Of a stretch of DNA of 64,000 bases, positions 8,914-16,748 are shown one piece after another. How positions within the stretch are numbered: the first letter of the stretch is position 1; every line of letters begins with the position of its first letter. Source of the stretch: Rhodobacter sp. (GTDB taxonomy: Bacteria > Pseudomonadota > Alphaproteobacteria > Rhodobacterales > Rhodobacteraceae). The position numbers were made by a program, and so were the translations under genes. Under the pieces are notes generated by a model. That model was not told the origin of the DNA, ran no database searches, and saw only the letters and a list, made by a program, of their open reading frames with translations. The stretch covers positions 48,172 through 112,171 of the forward strand of contig JACKKE010000012.1 in assembly GCA_020637595.1 (NCBI GenBank). Direction: 5' to 3'.

Positions 8914-9096
8914 AGTTCCCATGCCCCGCACCCCCTCGCCCTTGCCGCCGGCCTTGTCCTCGGCGCGGTCGAGACGGCCCGCGTGGTGCGGGACCACGCC
9001 CTGGGTCCCGAGATCCGCGCTCTGGCCGAGGGCATCGTCGCCGCACAGGAAACCGAGATCGCCTTCATGCAGGACTGGCTGAACCACCACGAGTGA
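8914..9096 (+). pseudogene. Remnant of a DUF305 protein gene
   Basis: In this frame the sequence ends in ETARVVRDHALGPEIRALAEG, then IVAAQETEIAFMQDWL and the stop at 9094-9096. That is the C-terminal half of DUF305 proteins (periplasmic four-helix proteins with paired M/HH metal-binding motifs). The N-terminal half with the HHQGAI-type motif is missing and no in-frame ATG exists: the only ATG (8921) is one base out of frame with the coding region. The leading residues LAAGLVLGAV look like part of a signal peptide joined directly to the C-terminal half. I read it as an internally deleted and frameshifted relic; a sequencing error in the C-run at 8924-8927 would explain the frame but not the lost domain. 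Confidence 0.6.
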
Positions 9097-9172
9097 CGTC
9101 ACGTCGAGATCCGGGCCGGGCACTGGCCGGGCATTCCGGCACTGGCTAGCTTGTTCGCCAGGAGGATCGCTC

Positions 9173-9658
9173 ATGCCCGAACAACACGTCGCGAAAAGCC
9201 CCGCCGACCTGCCCGACCGCGCCACCCTGGCAGAGATGTCCGGCCTCGACTATATCCGCGCGATCTTTGAGGGCCAGATGGCCGGCGCCCCGATCGCCGA
9301 GCTGATGAACTTTCACATTCACGCGGTCGAGAAGGGCAAAGTCACCTTCCGCGGCGCGCCCGGCTTTCAACATTTCAACCCGATGGGCGGCGTGCACGGC
9401 GGCTGGTATGGCACCATCCTCGACAGTGCCCTGGGCTGCGCCGTGGCGACGGTGCTCGACAAGGGCTCGATCTATACAACGCTCGAATACAAGGTGAACC
9501 TGACCCGCGCGATCCCGGCCGGCACCTTGGTCGACTGCACCGCCAGCGTCCGCCACGCGGGCCGCTCGACCGCCGTGGCCGAGGCCGAAATCCGTGGCGT
9601 CGACGACGGCAAGCTCTATGCCACCGGCTCAACCACCTGCATCGTCATGCGGGTGTGA
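9173..9658 (+). CDS. PaaI family hotdog-fold thioesterase
   Basis: A 161-residue single hotdog domain. The signature HFNPMGGVHGGWYGTILDSA carries the family's conserved HGG turn and catalytic aspartate region, and TLEYKVNLTRAIPAG is the typical second half. Such enzymes hydrolyse acyl- or aryl-CoA thioesters in the cytoplasm. The ATG at 9173 follows AGGAGG by 7 bases. It is monocistronic and converges on a methyltransferase gene across two copies of the intergenic repeat. Substrate is unknown. Confidence 0.85.
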   Translation: MPEQHVAKSPADLPDRATLAEMSGLDYIRAIFEGQMAGAPIAELMNFHIHAVEKGKVTFRGAPGFQHFNPMGGVHGGWYGTILDSALGCAVATVLDKGSIYTTLEYKVNLTRAIPAGTLVDCTASVRHAGRSTAVAEAEIRGVDDGKLYATGSTTCIVMRV

Positions 9659-9660
9659 TC

Positions 9661-9784
9661 CCTGGTGGGGGCGTGCCTCGGGGGCATCGAGCCCCCTCGG
9701 CCCGCGCGGGGCCAGCCCCGCACCCCGCCAAGGGGGTTTTCCACCCCCTTGGATCCCCCGAGGATATTTAAGACGCAAAGATGA
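9661..9784 (-). repeat. Structured dispersed element, variant copy B1
   Basis: On the minus strand it starts with the same head as copies A, B2 and C (plus-strand 9761-9784, AGGATATTTAAGACGCAAAG) but continues into different hairpins: CCAAGGGGGT-ttcc-type loop-ACCCCCTTGG (9728-9752, 10-bp perfect stem), then GC-rich dyads near 9695-9720 and 9675-9699. It abuts copy B2 head to head. Confidence 0.72.
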
Positions 9785-9797
9785 AGCGAGTTTGGCT

Positions 9798-9933
9798 CAT
9801 CTTTGCGTCTCAAATATCCTGGGGGTGAGCCCGCAGGGCGAGGGGGCAAAGCCCCCTAGGCTCGCGCAGCGAGCCCGGCCCAAACGGCGGAGCGGATCTT
9901 TGATCCGCGACAGAGTGCGGGAGCGCCCCCTAC
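9798..9933 (+). repeat. Structured dispersed element, copy B2
   Basis: The head CATCTTTGCGTCTCAAATAT (from 9798) is followed by GGGGGTGA and four hairpins: H0 GCCC-gca-GGGC (9829-9839), H1 AGGGGGC-aaa-GCCCCCT (9841-9857), H2 GGCTCGC-gca-GCGAGCC (9859-9875) and H3 GCGGATC-ttt-GATCCGC (9892-9908). AGCCCGGCCCAAACGGCGGA joins H2 to H3 and is identical in copy C. The tail GACAGAGTGCGGGAGC overlaps the last codons of the methyltransferase gene. Confidence 0.85.
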
Positions 9934-10565
9934 GCGGGTTTACGCGCCACGAAGTCGATCAGCGCCGAGCGCCCGCTATGCCCGCGCCCCTCCTGCACAT
10001 CGCGCTCATAGGTCGCCAGACGCTCGACAGTCCAGCCAAGGAAGGCCTCGGACAGGAGGTCCGCGGTATACATATGGGCGCGGTTCGACGGACCGCCGCT
10101 GCCCAGCCCGACCTGTTCGGGCGTATAGCCGTGCAGCACCAGCCGTCCGCCGGGCTTCAGTGCCGTCGCCATGTCCACGAACTGGCGGATACGAAACTCC
10201 GGTGTGGCGAACTGGACATAGACCGCCAGCACCATGTCATAGCGGCGCGACCAGTCCCAGTCCGACCAGCTGGCGACCTGGGTATCAATCGCAACATTCG
10301 CCTCGGCGGCCAGAGCCCTGGCCCGGGCAACCGCTGTCGGAGCCATGTCGAAGGCCGTAACCCGCATGCCGCGCCGCGCGAGGTGCACGGCGTTGCGGCC
10401 CTCGCCGTCGGCCACGCAGAGCACCGAAGCGCCCGGCATCACCAGCCAGGGGTTTTCCGTCAGCACCTGCGCCGGTTCACGGCCGAACAGATAGCCCGCG
10501 GCGGATTGATAGCGTTCTTCCCACATACCGGCCCCCAGCAGCCACCACCCTTGGTTGAAATCCAT
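9930..10565 (-). CDS. Class I SAM-dependent methyltransferase
   Basis: A 211-residue Rossmann-fold methyltransferase. Motif I is degenerate (VLCVADGEGRNAVHLA, near 48-63; the usual E/DxGxGxG is replaced by ADGEGRN as in TehB/thiopurine-type enzymes), followed by VTAFDMAPTAVARAR (the acidic residue binds SAM ribose) and MVLAVYVQF, LKPGGRLVLHGY. The methyl acceptor is unknown. A start at 10526 (MWEERYQSA) is nearly as likely as 10565. It is divergent from the following small secreted protein gene, with 81 bases between. Confidence 0.83.
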   Translation of the reverse strand: MDFNQGWWLLGAGMWEERYQSAAGYLFGREPAQVLTENPWLVMPGASVLCVADGEGRNAVHLARRGMRVTAFDMAPTAVARARALAAEANVAIDTQVASWSDWDWSRRYDMVLAVYVQFATPEFRIRQFVDMATALKPGGRLVLHGYTPEQVGLGSGGPSNRAHMYTADLLSEAFLGWTVERLATYERDVQEGRGHSGRSALIDFVARKPA

Positions 10566-10646
10566 CTTGACGCACCGCGCGGCACGTCGCTAGACTTCCT
10601 GTCTCTATCCTCTTTTTCTTCAAGGTTTTCAAGCAGGAGACTTTGC

Positions 10647-11006
10647 ATGCGTGCGAGTATCGTCGTGGCTGCAGCGGCCGGGATTATCCTGATCACCGGC
10701 AGCGCACAGGCCTGGGAACGCCTTCACACCGAGGCCGAATACCGCGCGCGGGTGGTCGGCCACCGCACCTCGGTCGGTGACCGCGGCCATGTCACGGTTC
10801 ATCCCGACGGCACGGTCACTGGTGTCTGGGGCGGGCAGCCGGTGGTCGGGGCCTGGACCTGGGACGGCGGTTATTACTGTCGCAATCTGCGGATCGGCAG
10901 CACCGAAACCGGCACCAACTGTCAGCGGATCGAGGTGCAGGGCAATCAGATCCGCAGCACCAATGACCGGGGCAACGGCAGCTCGATGGTCGGTCAGCTG
11001 GACTGA
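10647..11006 (+). CDS. Small secreted protein of unknown function
   Basis: The product is 119 residues with a signal peptide (MRASIVVAAAAGIILITGSA, cleavage near QA-W). The mature part has a repeated beta pattern: GHVTVHPDGTVTGVWGG, then WTWDGGYYCRNLRIG and TETGTNCQRIEV, with two cysteines likely to form a disulfide. This resembles small alphaproteobacterial periplasmic proteins that often carry an 'xxDGTxxG ... W.W....YC' motif; no function is established from what I can see. The ATG has GCAGGAG 7 bases upstream. It ends two bases before priA on the opposite strand. Confidence 0.75.
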   Translation: MRASIVVAAAAGIILITGSAQAWERLHTEAEYRARVVGHRTSVGDRGHVTVHPDGTVTGVWGGQPVVGAWTWDGGYYCRNLRIGSTETGTNCQRIEVQGNQIRSTNDRGNGSSMVGQLD

Positions 11007-11008
11007 CG

Positions 11009-13201
11009 TCACCAGAAGCTCTGCGGGTCGATATCGACCGCCAGCCGGGTGTCGGCGGGCAGGTGCACGCCGCCGACCCAGGCACGGATCGCGGTTTGCA
11101 GGGGGGCATTGCGCGCGACCTTGACCAGCAGGCGCACGCGGTGGCGGCCACGAACCCGGGCGATCGGCGCGGGGGCCGGGCCGAAGACCTGCGCGCCGAT
11201 GCGTTGCAGGGGTTCGGTCTGACGTGCCAGTGCGTTGCCCACCTCGAAGACATGCTCCAGCGTCGGCGCGGACAGGATGATCCCGGCGAGCCGCCCGAAG
11301 GGCGGCATGCCCAGCGCGCGGCGCTCATCGGCTTCGGCCTTCCAGAAGCCCTCGTCATCGCCCGAGAGGATCGCCTTGATCACCGGGTGATCGGGCTGGT
11401 GGGTCTGCATCAGCGCAAGCCCCGGGCGTTCGGCCCGCCCGGCGCGCCCGGCCACCTGGCGGATCAGCTGGAAGGTGCGTTCGGCCGCGCGCAGATCGCC
11501 GCCGTGCAGGCCCAGATCGGCGTCGATCACGCCGACCAGCGTCAGCAGCGGAAAGTTGTGCCCCTTGGCCACCAGCTGCGTGCCGATGACGATATCCGCG
11601 GCCCCCGCTGCAATCGCCGCGATCTGCGCCTTGAGCGCGCGGGCCGAGCCGAAGAGGTCCGAGGACAGCACCGCCACCCGTGCATCGGGCCAGCGGGCAC
11701 GAACCTCTTCTTCCAGCCGTTCGACCCCCGGGCCGACCGCGTGCATCTTGCCCTCGACCCCGCAGGACGGGCAGGTCGTGGGAATCGGTGCGGTGGCCCC
11801 GCATTGGTGGCACATCAGCCGGTTCAGGAAGCGGTGTTCGACCATCCGCGCGTCGCAGTCGGGGCAGCTGACCTGATGGCCGCAGGCGCGGCAGATCGTC
11901 ACCGGGGCATAGCCGCGCCGGTTGAGGAACAGAAGCGACTGCTCGCCGGCAGCGATCCGGGCATCCACGGCCGCAGCCAGCGTCGGGCCGATCCAGCGGC
12001 CATGCGGTAAGTCCTCGGACCGCATGTCGATGGCGCGCATCTCGGGCAGTTCCGCGACCCCAAAGCGGGCGTGCAGGTCGAGACGGTGATACTTGCCGCT
12101 TTCGGCGTTGACCCAGGTTTCCAGCGACGGCGTGGCCGAGGCCAGCACCACCTGTGCCTGCGCCAGCGAGGCCCGCAGAACGGCCATGTCGCGGGCGTTG
12201 TAGAGGACGCCATCCTCTTGTTTATACGAGGAATCATGCTCCTCATCGACGACGATCAGGCCCAGATCCCGATAGGGCAGAAACAGCGCCGAGCGTGCGC
12301 CGACCACCAGTCCGACGCCCCCTTCGCTGGCCATCCGCCACAGCCGCCGGCGCTCGGTAATCGTCACGCCCGAGTGCCATTCGCCGGGGCGCGCGCCAAA
12401 GCGGGCCTCGACGCGCTCCAGGAACCCCTCGGTCAGGCCGATCTCGGGCAGCAGCACCAACGCCTGCCGGCCCTTGCGCAGGCATTCCGCGACAGCTTCC
12501 AGATAGACCTCGGTCTTGCCTGAGCCTGTCACCCCCTTGAGCAGCGTCACGTTGAACGCATCCGCCCGCCCGCGCAGCACCGCGGCCGCCGCAGCCTGAT
12601 CGTCGGACAGGGTCTTGCCCGGCCGTGCGGGGTCGAGGCGCGGATAGGGCTGGTCCTTGGGGGCCTCGCCCTCGATCAGCGCGCCCTGGGCGGCCATCGT
12701 GTGCACGACGGAGCCGGTGACACCGGCGGCGCGGGTGATCTCGCCCACCGTCAGCGCGGCACCGCCATAGGCCTCGAATACCTCCAGCACCCGGCGGCGG
12801 GCATCGGTCATCCGCGCGGGGGCTTCGCCCGGGCGAAAGACACGGATCGTCATCGGTCCGGTGAACAGCCCCGGCGCGCGGGTGGCGAGGAACAGCATCA
12901 GGCTGAGCGGAGTCAGCGTGTAATCGGCAGCGCGCACCAGAAAGGCGCGCAGCTCGTCGCGCATCGGTTCGACGTCGAGCACCCGCGTGACCGGGCGCAG
13001 CCGGGCTACCGGCAGCCCGCCCTCGGCCGGACCCCAGACGCAGCCCAGCACCTTGCGCGGGCCCAGAGGCACCTCGACGAAATCGCCGGTCTGCGCGCCG
13101 CCCTCGGGCGCACGGTAATCCAGCAGCCGGTCCAGCGGCTGGGTGGTCAGAACCGCCAGCGGCTGACCGGGGGAAAACGACTGGACCGGGGGCAACTCCA
13201 T
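11009..13201 (-). CDS. priA: Primosomal replication restart helicase PriA
   Basis: A 730-residue superfamily 2 helicase that reloads the replisome at stalled or recombined forks. Visible parts are the N-terminal 3'-DNA-end binding region (LDYRAPEGGAQTGDFVEVPLG), Walker A GVTGSGKT (223-230), motif II DEEH (319-322), SATPSLETW, the zinc-binding strand with eight cysteines (CRACG, CPDC, CHQCG, CPSCG) and QVAGRAGRA (motif VI). The start at 13201 is chosen because the N-terminal domain begins there; the open frame continues far upstream only as an antisense shadow of transaldolase. It is divergent from the transaldolase gene. Confidence 0.96.
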   Translation of the reverse strand: MELPPVQSFSPGQPLAVLTTQPLDRLLDYRAPEGGAQTGDFVEVPLGPRKVLGCVWGPAEGGLPVARLRPVTRVLDVEPMRDELRAFLVRAADYTLTPLSLMLFLATRAPGLFTGPMTIRVFRPGEAPARMTDARRRVLEVFEAYGGAALTVGEITRAAGVTGSVVHTMAAQGALIEGEAPKDQPYPRLDPARPGKTLSDDQAAAAAVLRGRADAFNVTLLKGVTGSGKTEVYLEAVAECLRKGRQALVLLPEIGLTEGFLERVEARFGARPGEWHSGVTITERRRLWRMASEGGVGLVVGARSALFLPYRDLGLIVVDEEHDSSYKQEDGVLYNARDMAVLRASLAQAQVVLASATPSLETWVNAESGKYHRLDLHARFGVAELPEMRAIDMRSEDLPHGRWIGPTLAAAVDARIAAGEQSLLFLNRRGYAPVTICRACGHQVSCPDCDARMVEHRFLNRLMCHQCGATAPIPTTCPSCGVEGKMHAVGPGVERLEEEVRARWPDARVAVLSSDLFGSARALKAQIAAIAAGAADIVIGTQLVAKGHNFPLLTLVGVIDADLGLHGGDLRAAERTFQLIRQVAGRAGRAERPGLALMQTHQPDHPVIKAILSGDDEGFWKAEADERRALGMPPFGRLAGIILSAPTLEHVFEVGNALARQTEPLQRIGAQVFGPAPAPIARVRGRHRVRLLVKVARNAPLQTAIRAWVGGVHLPADTRLAVDIDPQSFW

Positions 13202-13339
13202 GCCGGCAAAAGACCTTTCGGGCGCGGGACAAACAGGGTATGACGCGGCGAGGGGCCTTGCGCAACCGCCCAGCCGGATCGCGCCACGGGTCCACCCGGT
13301 TTGCAATCGCCACACGGCCTGAAAACAAACGAGACCGCG

Positions 13340-13993
13340 ATGAAATTCTTTGTCGATACCGCCGACGTGGCGGCCATCCGCGAGCTGCACGAGCTGGGCA
13401 TGGTCGACGGCGTCACCACCAACCCCTCGCTGATCCTGAAATCGGGGCGCGACATCATCGAGGTGACCAAGGAAATCTGTTCCTTTGTCGACGGGCCGGT
13501 GTCGGCCGAGGTGGTCGCGCTGCAGGCCGATGCGATGATTGCCGAGGGCCGCCGCCTGGCCGAAATCGCGCCGAACATCGCCGTCAAGCTGCCGCTGACC
13601 TGGGACGGGCTGAAGGCCTGCAAGGTGCTGACCGGCGAGGGCAAGATGGTCAACGTGACGCTGTGCTTCAGCCCCAATCAGGCGCTGCTGGCGGCCAAGG
13701 CCGGCGCGACCTTCATCTCGCCGTTCATCGGGCGTCTGGATGACATCAACCTGGACGGGATGGAGCTGATCCGCGACATCCGCCAGATCTACGACAATTA
13801 CGACTTCAAGACGCAGATCCTCGCGGCCTCGATCCGCACGGTGAACCACGTCACGGAATCGGCGGTCGCCGGCGCCGACGTGATGACCGCACCGCCCGAG
13901 GTGATCCGCAAGCTGGCCAACCACCCGCTGACCGATGCGGGGCTGGCACAGTTTATGAAAGATTGGGAAAAAACCGGACAGAAGATCCTCTGA
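13340..13993 (+). CDS. tal: Transaldolase (short, Fsa/TalC-like)
   Basis: A 217-residue protein of the small transaldolase subfamily (TIM barrel): MKFFVDTADVAAIRELHELG, TTNPSLILK, SAEVVALQADAMI, the Schiff-base lysine in NIAVKLPLT (near 86) and CFSPNQALLAAKAGATFISPFIGR. It moves a dihydroxyacetone unit between sedoheptulose-7-phosphate and glyceraldehyde-3-phosphate, or cleaves fructose-6-phosphate; the two activities are not separable by eye. The ATG at 13340 matches the family N terminus, so the longer frame from 13301 is rejected. The DUF484 gene follows 42 bases later. Confidence 0.93.
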   Translation: MKFFVDTADVAAIRELHELGMVDGVTTNPSLILKSGRDIIEVTKEICSFVDGPVSAEVVALQADAMIAEGRRLAEIAPNIAVKLPLTWDGLKACKVLTGEGKMVNVTLCFSPNQALLAAKAGATFISPFIGRLDDINLDGMELIRDIRQIYDNYDFKTQILAASIRTVNHVTESAVAGADVMTAPPEVIRKLANHPLTDAGLAQFMKDWEKTGQKIL

Positions 13994-14035
13994 TCTGGTA
14001 TACCCTTCTGGAACGACGGCGAAATCGGGGCGCAG

Positions 14036-14755
14036 ATGCCAGGAACCAGACCGGCCGAGGCGAGCGGCAACCAGGATGAATGGCGCGCGCGCGTGCTGGC
14101 TGATCCGGGGCTTGTCCTCGATGATCCCGAGGTCATGCGCGCGCTGGTGCTGGCGTCCGAGCGCGCGATGGGCGGCAATGTCGTCGACCTGCGCGGCATG
14201 GCGATGGAGCGGCTGGAAAGCCAGCTGGAACGGCTGGAGGAAACCCACCGCGCCGTGGTCGCCGCCGCCTATGAGAACCTGTCGTCCACGAACCAGATCC
14301 ACCGCGCGCTGATGCGTCTGCTGGATGCCGAGCGGTTCGAGGCCTTTGTGATGGATCTGGGCAGCGAGGTTGCCGACATCCTGCGCGTCGACGCACTGCG
14401 GCTGGTGCTGGAAAGCGGCGACGCGCAGGCGGGCGGTCTGGGCCGTCTGGATGCGGTCCTGCGCGTGAAACCACAGGGCTGGGTCGAACACTACATGAGC
14501 GGCGGCCGCCCGACGCCCCCCCGCCCGATCGTGCTGCGTCAGGGGGTTCCGCCCTCGACCGGCCCTTATGGCGAGGTCGCGGCGGATCTGCGCTCCGAAG
14601 CCTTGATGCGGCTCGACCTGGGCGCAGGGCGGCTACCCGGCATGCTGGCGATGGGGTCCGAGGATCCGCACCGCTTCAAACCCGGCCAGGGCACCGATCT
14701 GCTGGCCTTCTTCACCGGCGCGTTCGAACGGGTTCTGCGCCGCTGGTTGTCGTGA
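14036..14755 (+). CDS. DUF484 family protein
   Basis: A 239-residue protein with the features of DUF484: an N-terminal helical segment (WRARVLADPGLVLDDPEVMRA), a coiled coil (MAMERLESQLERLEETHRAV) and a GAF-like C-terminal domain ending in GMLAMGSEDPHRFKPGQGTD. DUF484 genes sit before xerC in many proteobacteria; here the last codons overlap the xerC GTG start (14752), so the two are translationally coupled. The role is unknown; a ligand-sensing link to recombination is only suggested by the conserved pairing. Confidence 0.85.
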   Translation: MPGTRPAEASGNQDEWRARVLADPGLVLDDPEVMRALVLASERAMGGNVVDLRGMAMERLESQLERLEETHRAVVAAAYENLSSTNQIHRALMRLLDAERFEAFVMDLGSEVADILRVDALRLVLESGDAQAGGLGRLDAVLRVKPQGWVEHYMSGGRPTPPRPIVLRQGVPPSTGPYGEVAADLRSEALMRLDLGAGRLPGMLAMGSEDPHRFKPGQGTDLLAFFTGAFERVLRRWLS

Positions 14756-15708
14756 CCGGCGGTCTGGCGATCAGCCCGGCCCTGCGCGATGCGCTGGGGC
14801 GCTGGCTGGACCAGAAATCCGCCCTCGACGATGCCTCAGCCCACACGATCGACGCCTATCGCGCGGATGTCGCCGGGTTTCTGGATTTCCTCGCCCGTCA
14901 CCACGGCGGCGCCGCCGGCATTGACCAGCTGCGCGCGGTGGAAACCCGCGACCTGCGGTCCTGGATGGCGGCCGAGCGCGGGCGCGGCGTCGGCGCACGG
15001 TCGCTGGCCCGGGCACTGTCGGCGCTCAAGGGCTTTGCCCGCTGGCTGGCCGACCGCGAAACCGATTTCGACGCGACCGCGATCCTGTCGGCCCGCGCCC
15101 CGCGCCACCCGCGCCCCCTGCCCCGCCCGCTGGACGAAACCGCCGCGCGTGCCGTCACCGAGGCGATCAGCGACGACAAGGCCGAGGCCTGGATCCGCGC
15201 CCGCGACGCGGCGGTGGCGGCGCTGCTTTACGGCGGCGGGCTGCGGATCTCCGAGGCACTGGGCCTGACCGGGCGCGACGCCGTGACCGCCAGCACCCCG
15301 GGCGCCAGCCTGCGCATCCTCGGCAAGGGCGGCAAGGAGCGGCTGGTGCCGGTGATCCCCGCCGCCGCGCAGGCGGTCGCCGCCTATCTGCGCCTGTGCC
15401 CGTGGCCGGTGGAACCCGACGCGCCGCTGTTTCGCGGGTTGCGCGGCGGGCCCCTGAACCCGCGGCTGATCGCCCGCGCGATGGAGGGGGTGCGGCTGCG
15501 CCTCGGCTTGCCGGCCTCGGCCACACCGCACGCGCTGCGCCACAGCTTTGCCACGCATCTGCTGTCGGCGGGTGGCGATCTGCGGGCGATCCAGGAGCTG
15601 CTGGGCCACGCCAACCTGTCCACGACGCAGGTTTACACCGGCGTCGATGCCGCGCGGCTGATGGATGTCTATCGCGCCGCGCATCCCCGCGCGAAATCCA
15701 CCGGCTGA
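14752..15708 (+). CDS. xerC: Tyrosine recombinase XerC
   Basis: A 318-residue integrase-family enzyme that resolves chromosome dimers at dif with XerD. The catalytic set is complete: R165 (GGGLRISEAL), K192/K195 (GKGGKERLVP), H260 and R263 (HALRHSFATHLL), H286 (LLGHANLS) and the nucleophile Y295 (TTQVYTGV). The N-terminal SAM-like core-binding domain covers residues 8-105. It starts with GTG, inside the DUF484 stop (GTGA overlap). XerC is preferred to XerD because of the DUF484 partner, but the two are close paralogs. Confidence 0.9.
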   Translation: MTGGLAISPALRDALGRWLDQKSALDDASAHTIDAYRADVAGFLDFLARHHGGAAGIDQLRAVETRDLRSWMAAERGRGVGARSLARALSALKGFARWLADRETDFDATAILSARAPRHPRPLPRPLDETAARAVTEAISDDKAEAWIRARDAAVAALLYGGGLRISEALGLTGRDAVTASTPGASLRILGKGGKERLVPVIPAAAQAVAAYLRLCPWPVEPDAPLFRGLRGGPLNPRLIARAMEGVRLRLGLPASATPHALRHSFATHLLSAGGDLRAIQELLGHANLSTTQVYTGVDAARLMDVYRAAHPRAKSTG

Positions 15709-15720
15709 GGGATTTTCTTT

Positions 15721-15751
15721 GAACCCTGGCGCGTGCCGAGGCGACTGACGG
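15721..15751 (+). promoter_or_regulatory. GAACC-N16-CGACTGACGG promoter-like motif
   Basis: GAACC (15721-15725, preceded by TTT) is followed after exactly 16 bases by CGACTGACGG (15742-15751), 32 bases before the ATG at 15784. The same two blocks at the same spacing precede the small secreted protein gene at 50233. GAAC-type -35 boxes with a CG-starting -10 box are the form used by ECF sigma factors; which one is unknown. Confidence 0.6.
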
Positions 15752-15783
15752 GTATCAGTCACCGCCCATCCCGGAGCATCGCC

Positions 15784-15960
15784 ATGAAACTCTCGCTCGC
15801 CCTCCTCGCCACCCTGACGCTGATCCCCGTTGCCACCGCCACCCAGGCGGCCGGGCGCTACGACAATTCCTCGCCGTATCTCATCGAGCGGATCCACGGC
15901 GGCCAGGCCCCGCGGCCGATCGCGATGGGCGACGGCTCGGTCCGCGGCCTCCGCCGCTGA
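15784..15960 (+). CDS. Small secreted protein (58 aa)
   Basis: Signal peptide MKLSLALLATLTLIPVATA with cleavage near TQA-A; the mature part is only about 35 residues, polar and basic (GRYDNSSPYLIERIHGGQAP ... SVRGLRR). No cysteines. The start at 15784 is preferred over the longer frame at 15733 because of the signal peptide. It is preceded by the shared GAACC-N16-CGAC motif, as is another small secreted protein gene with an arginine-rich tail at 50233. Function unknown; expression under an envelope or stress sigma factor is inferred. Confidence 0.65.
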   Translation: MKLSLALLATLTLIPVATATQAAGRYDNSSPYLIERIHGGQAPRPIAMGDGSVRGLRR

Positions 15961-16052
15961 CCGCTGCCGCAGACCGGCGCGGAATGCGTTTTCCCGCAAC
16001 AAGTCCAAACTTGCAGTTGCCCCCTCGGGGCATTCGCGCCAAGAAGGACAGC

Positions 16053-16748
16053 ATGAAGGAAACGTTCCGCGCCTATTTCGTCCATGCCTTTACCGCCACC
16101 GGCGCGGTCTGGGCGATGCTGGCCATGCTCGCCGCCGTCGAACAGAAGTGGAGTTTGATGTTCGTCTGGCTGGTGGTTGCGCTGATCGTCGACGGCGTCG
16201 ACGGGCCAATGGCGCGCAAATACGACGTCAAGGCCAAGGCGCCGATCATCGACGGCGTCCTGTTGGACCTGATCATCGACTATCTGACCTATGTCTTCAT
16301 CCCGGCCTTTGCGCTGTTCAACTCGGGCCTGCTGCCCGGATGGACCGGGTGGCTGGCGATCATCGTCATCACCTTCGCCAGCGCACTGTATTTTGCCGAC
16401 ACGCGGATGAAGACGGCCGATGCCTCGTTTTCCGGGTTCCCGGGGTGCTGGAACATGGTCGCGGTGGTGGTCTTTGCCACGCGGCCTGATTTCTGGATCA
16501 TCCTGGCGCTGGTGATCGTGCTGTCGGTGGCGATGTTCCTGCGCATCAAGTTCGTGCACCCGGTGCGCACCCAACGCTGGCGCGTGGTAACCCTGCCGAT
16601 GGCGCTGGCCTGGGTCGGTTTCGCCGGCTGGGCCGCCTGGCTCGACTTCAACGAGCCGCCGCTGGTCTATGGCGGTCTTCTGGTCACCTCGGTCTATCTG
16701 TTGCTCGCCGGGGCGGTGCAGCAGGTGATCTTCCGCGAAAAGCTCTAA
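16053..16748 (+). CDS. pcs: Phosphatidylcholine synthase
   Basis: A 231-residue inner-membrane CDP-alcohol phosphotransferase with about eight hydrophobic segments. The catalytic motif reads D50-G-PM-A-R55, then 12 residues, then G68-x3-D72-x3-D76. Most CDP-alcohol enzymes have 8 residues in that spacer; 12 is characteristic of bacterial Pcs, which makes phosphatidylcholine in one step from CDP-diacylglycerol and choline. VDGVDGPMARKYDVKAKAP and DYLTYVFIPAFAL also fit Pcs. ATG 16053 has AAGAAGGA upstream. The stop codon interlocks with that of the convergent DMT exporter gene (TAA 16746-16748 against TAG on the other strand). Confidence 0.9.
   Translation: MKETFRAYFVHAFTATGAVWAMLAMLAAVEQKWSLMFVWLVVALIVDGVDGPMARKYDVKAKAPIIDGVLLDLIIDYLTYVFIPAFALFNSGLLPGWTGWLAIIVITFASALYFADTRMKTADASFSGFPGCWNMVAVVVFATRPDFWIILALVIVLSVAMFLRIKFVHPVRTQRWRVVTLPMALAWVGFAGWAAWLDFNEPPLVYGGLLVTSVYLLLAGAVQQVIFREKL

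Noticed and set aside
13202..14491. 430-codon N-terminal extension of PriA
   Set aside because: It covers transaldolase and DUF484 on the opposite strand; PriA begins with its DNA-binding domain at 13201.
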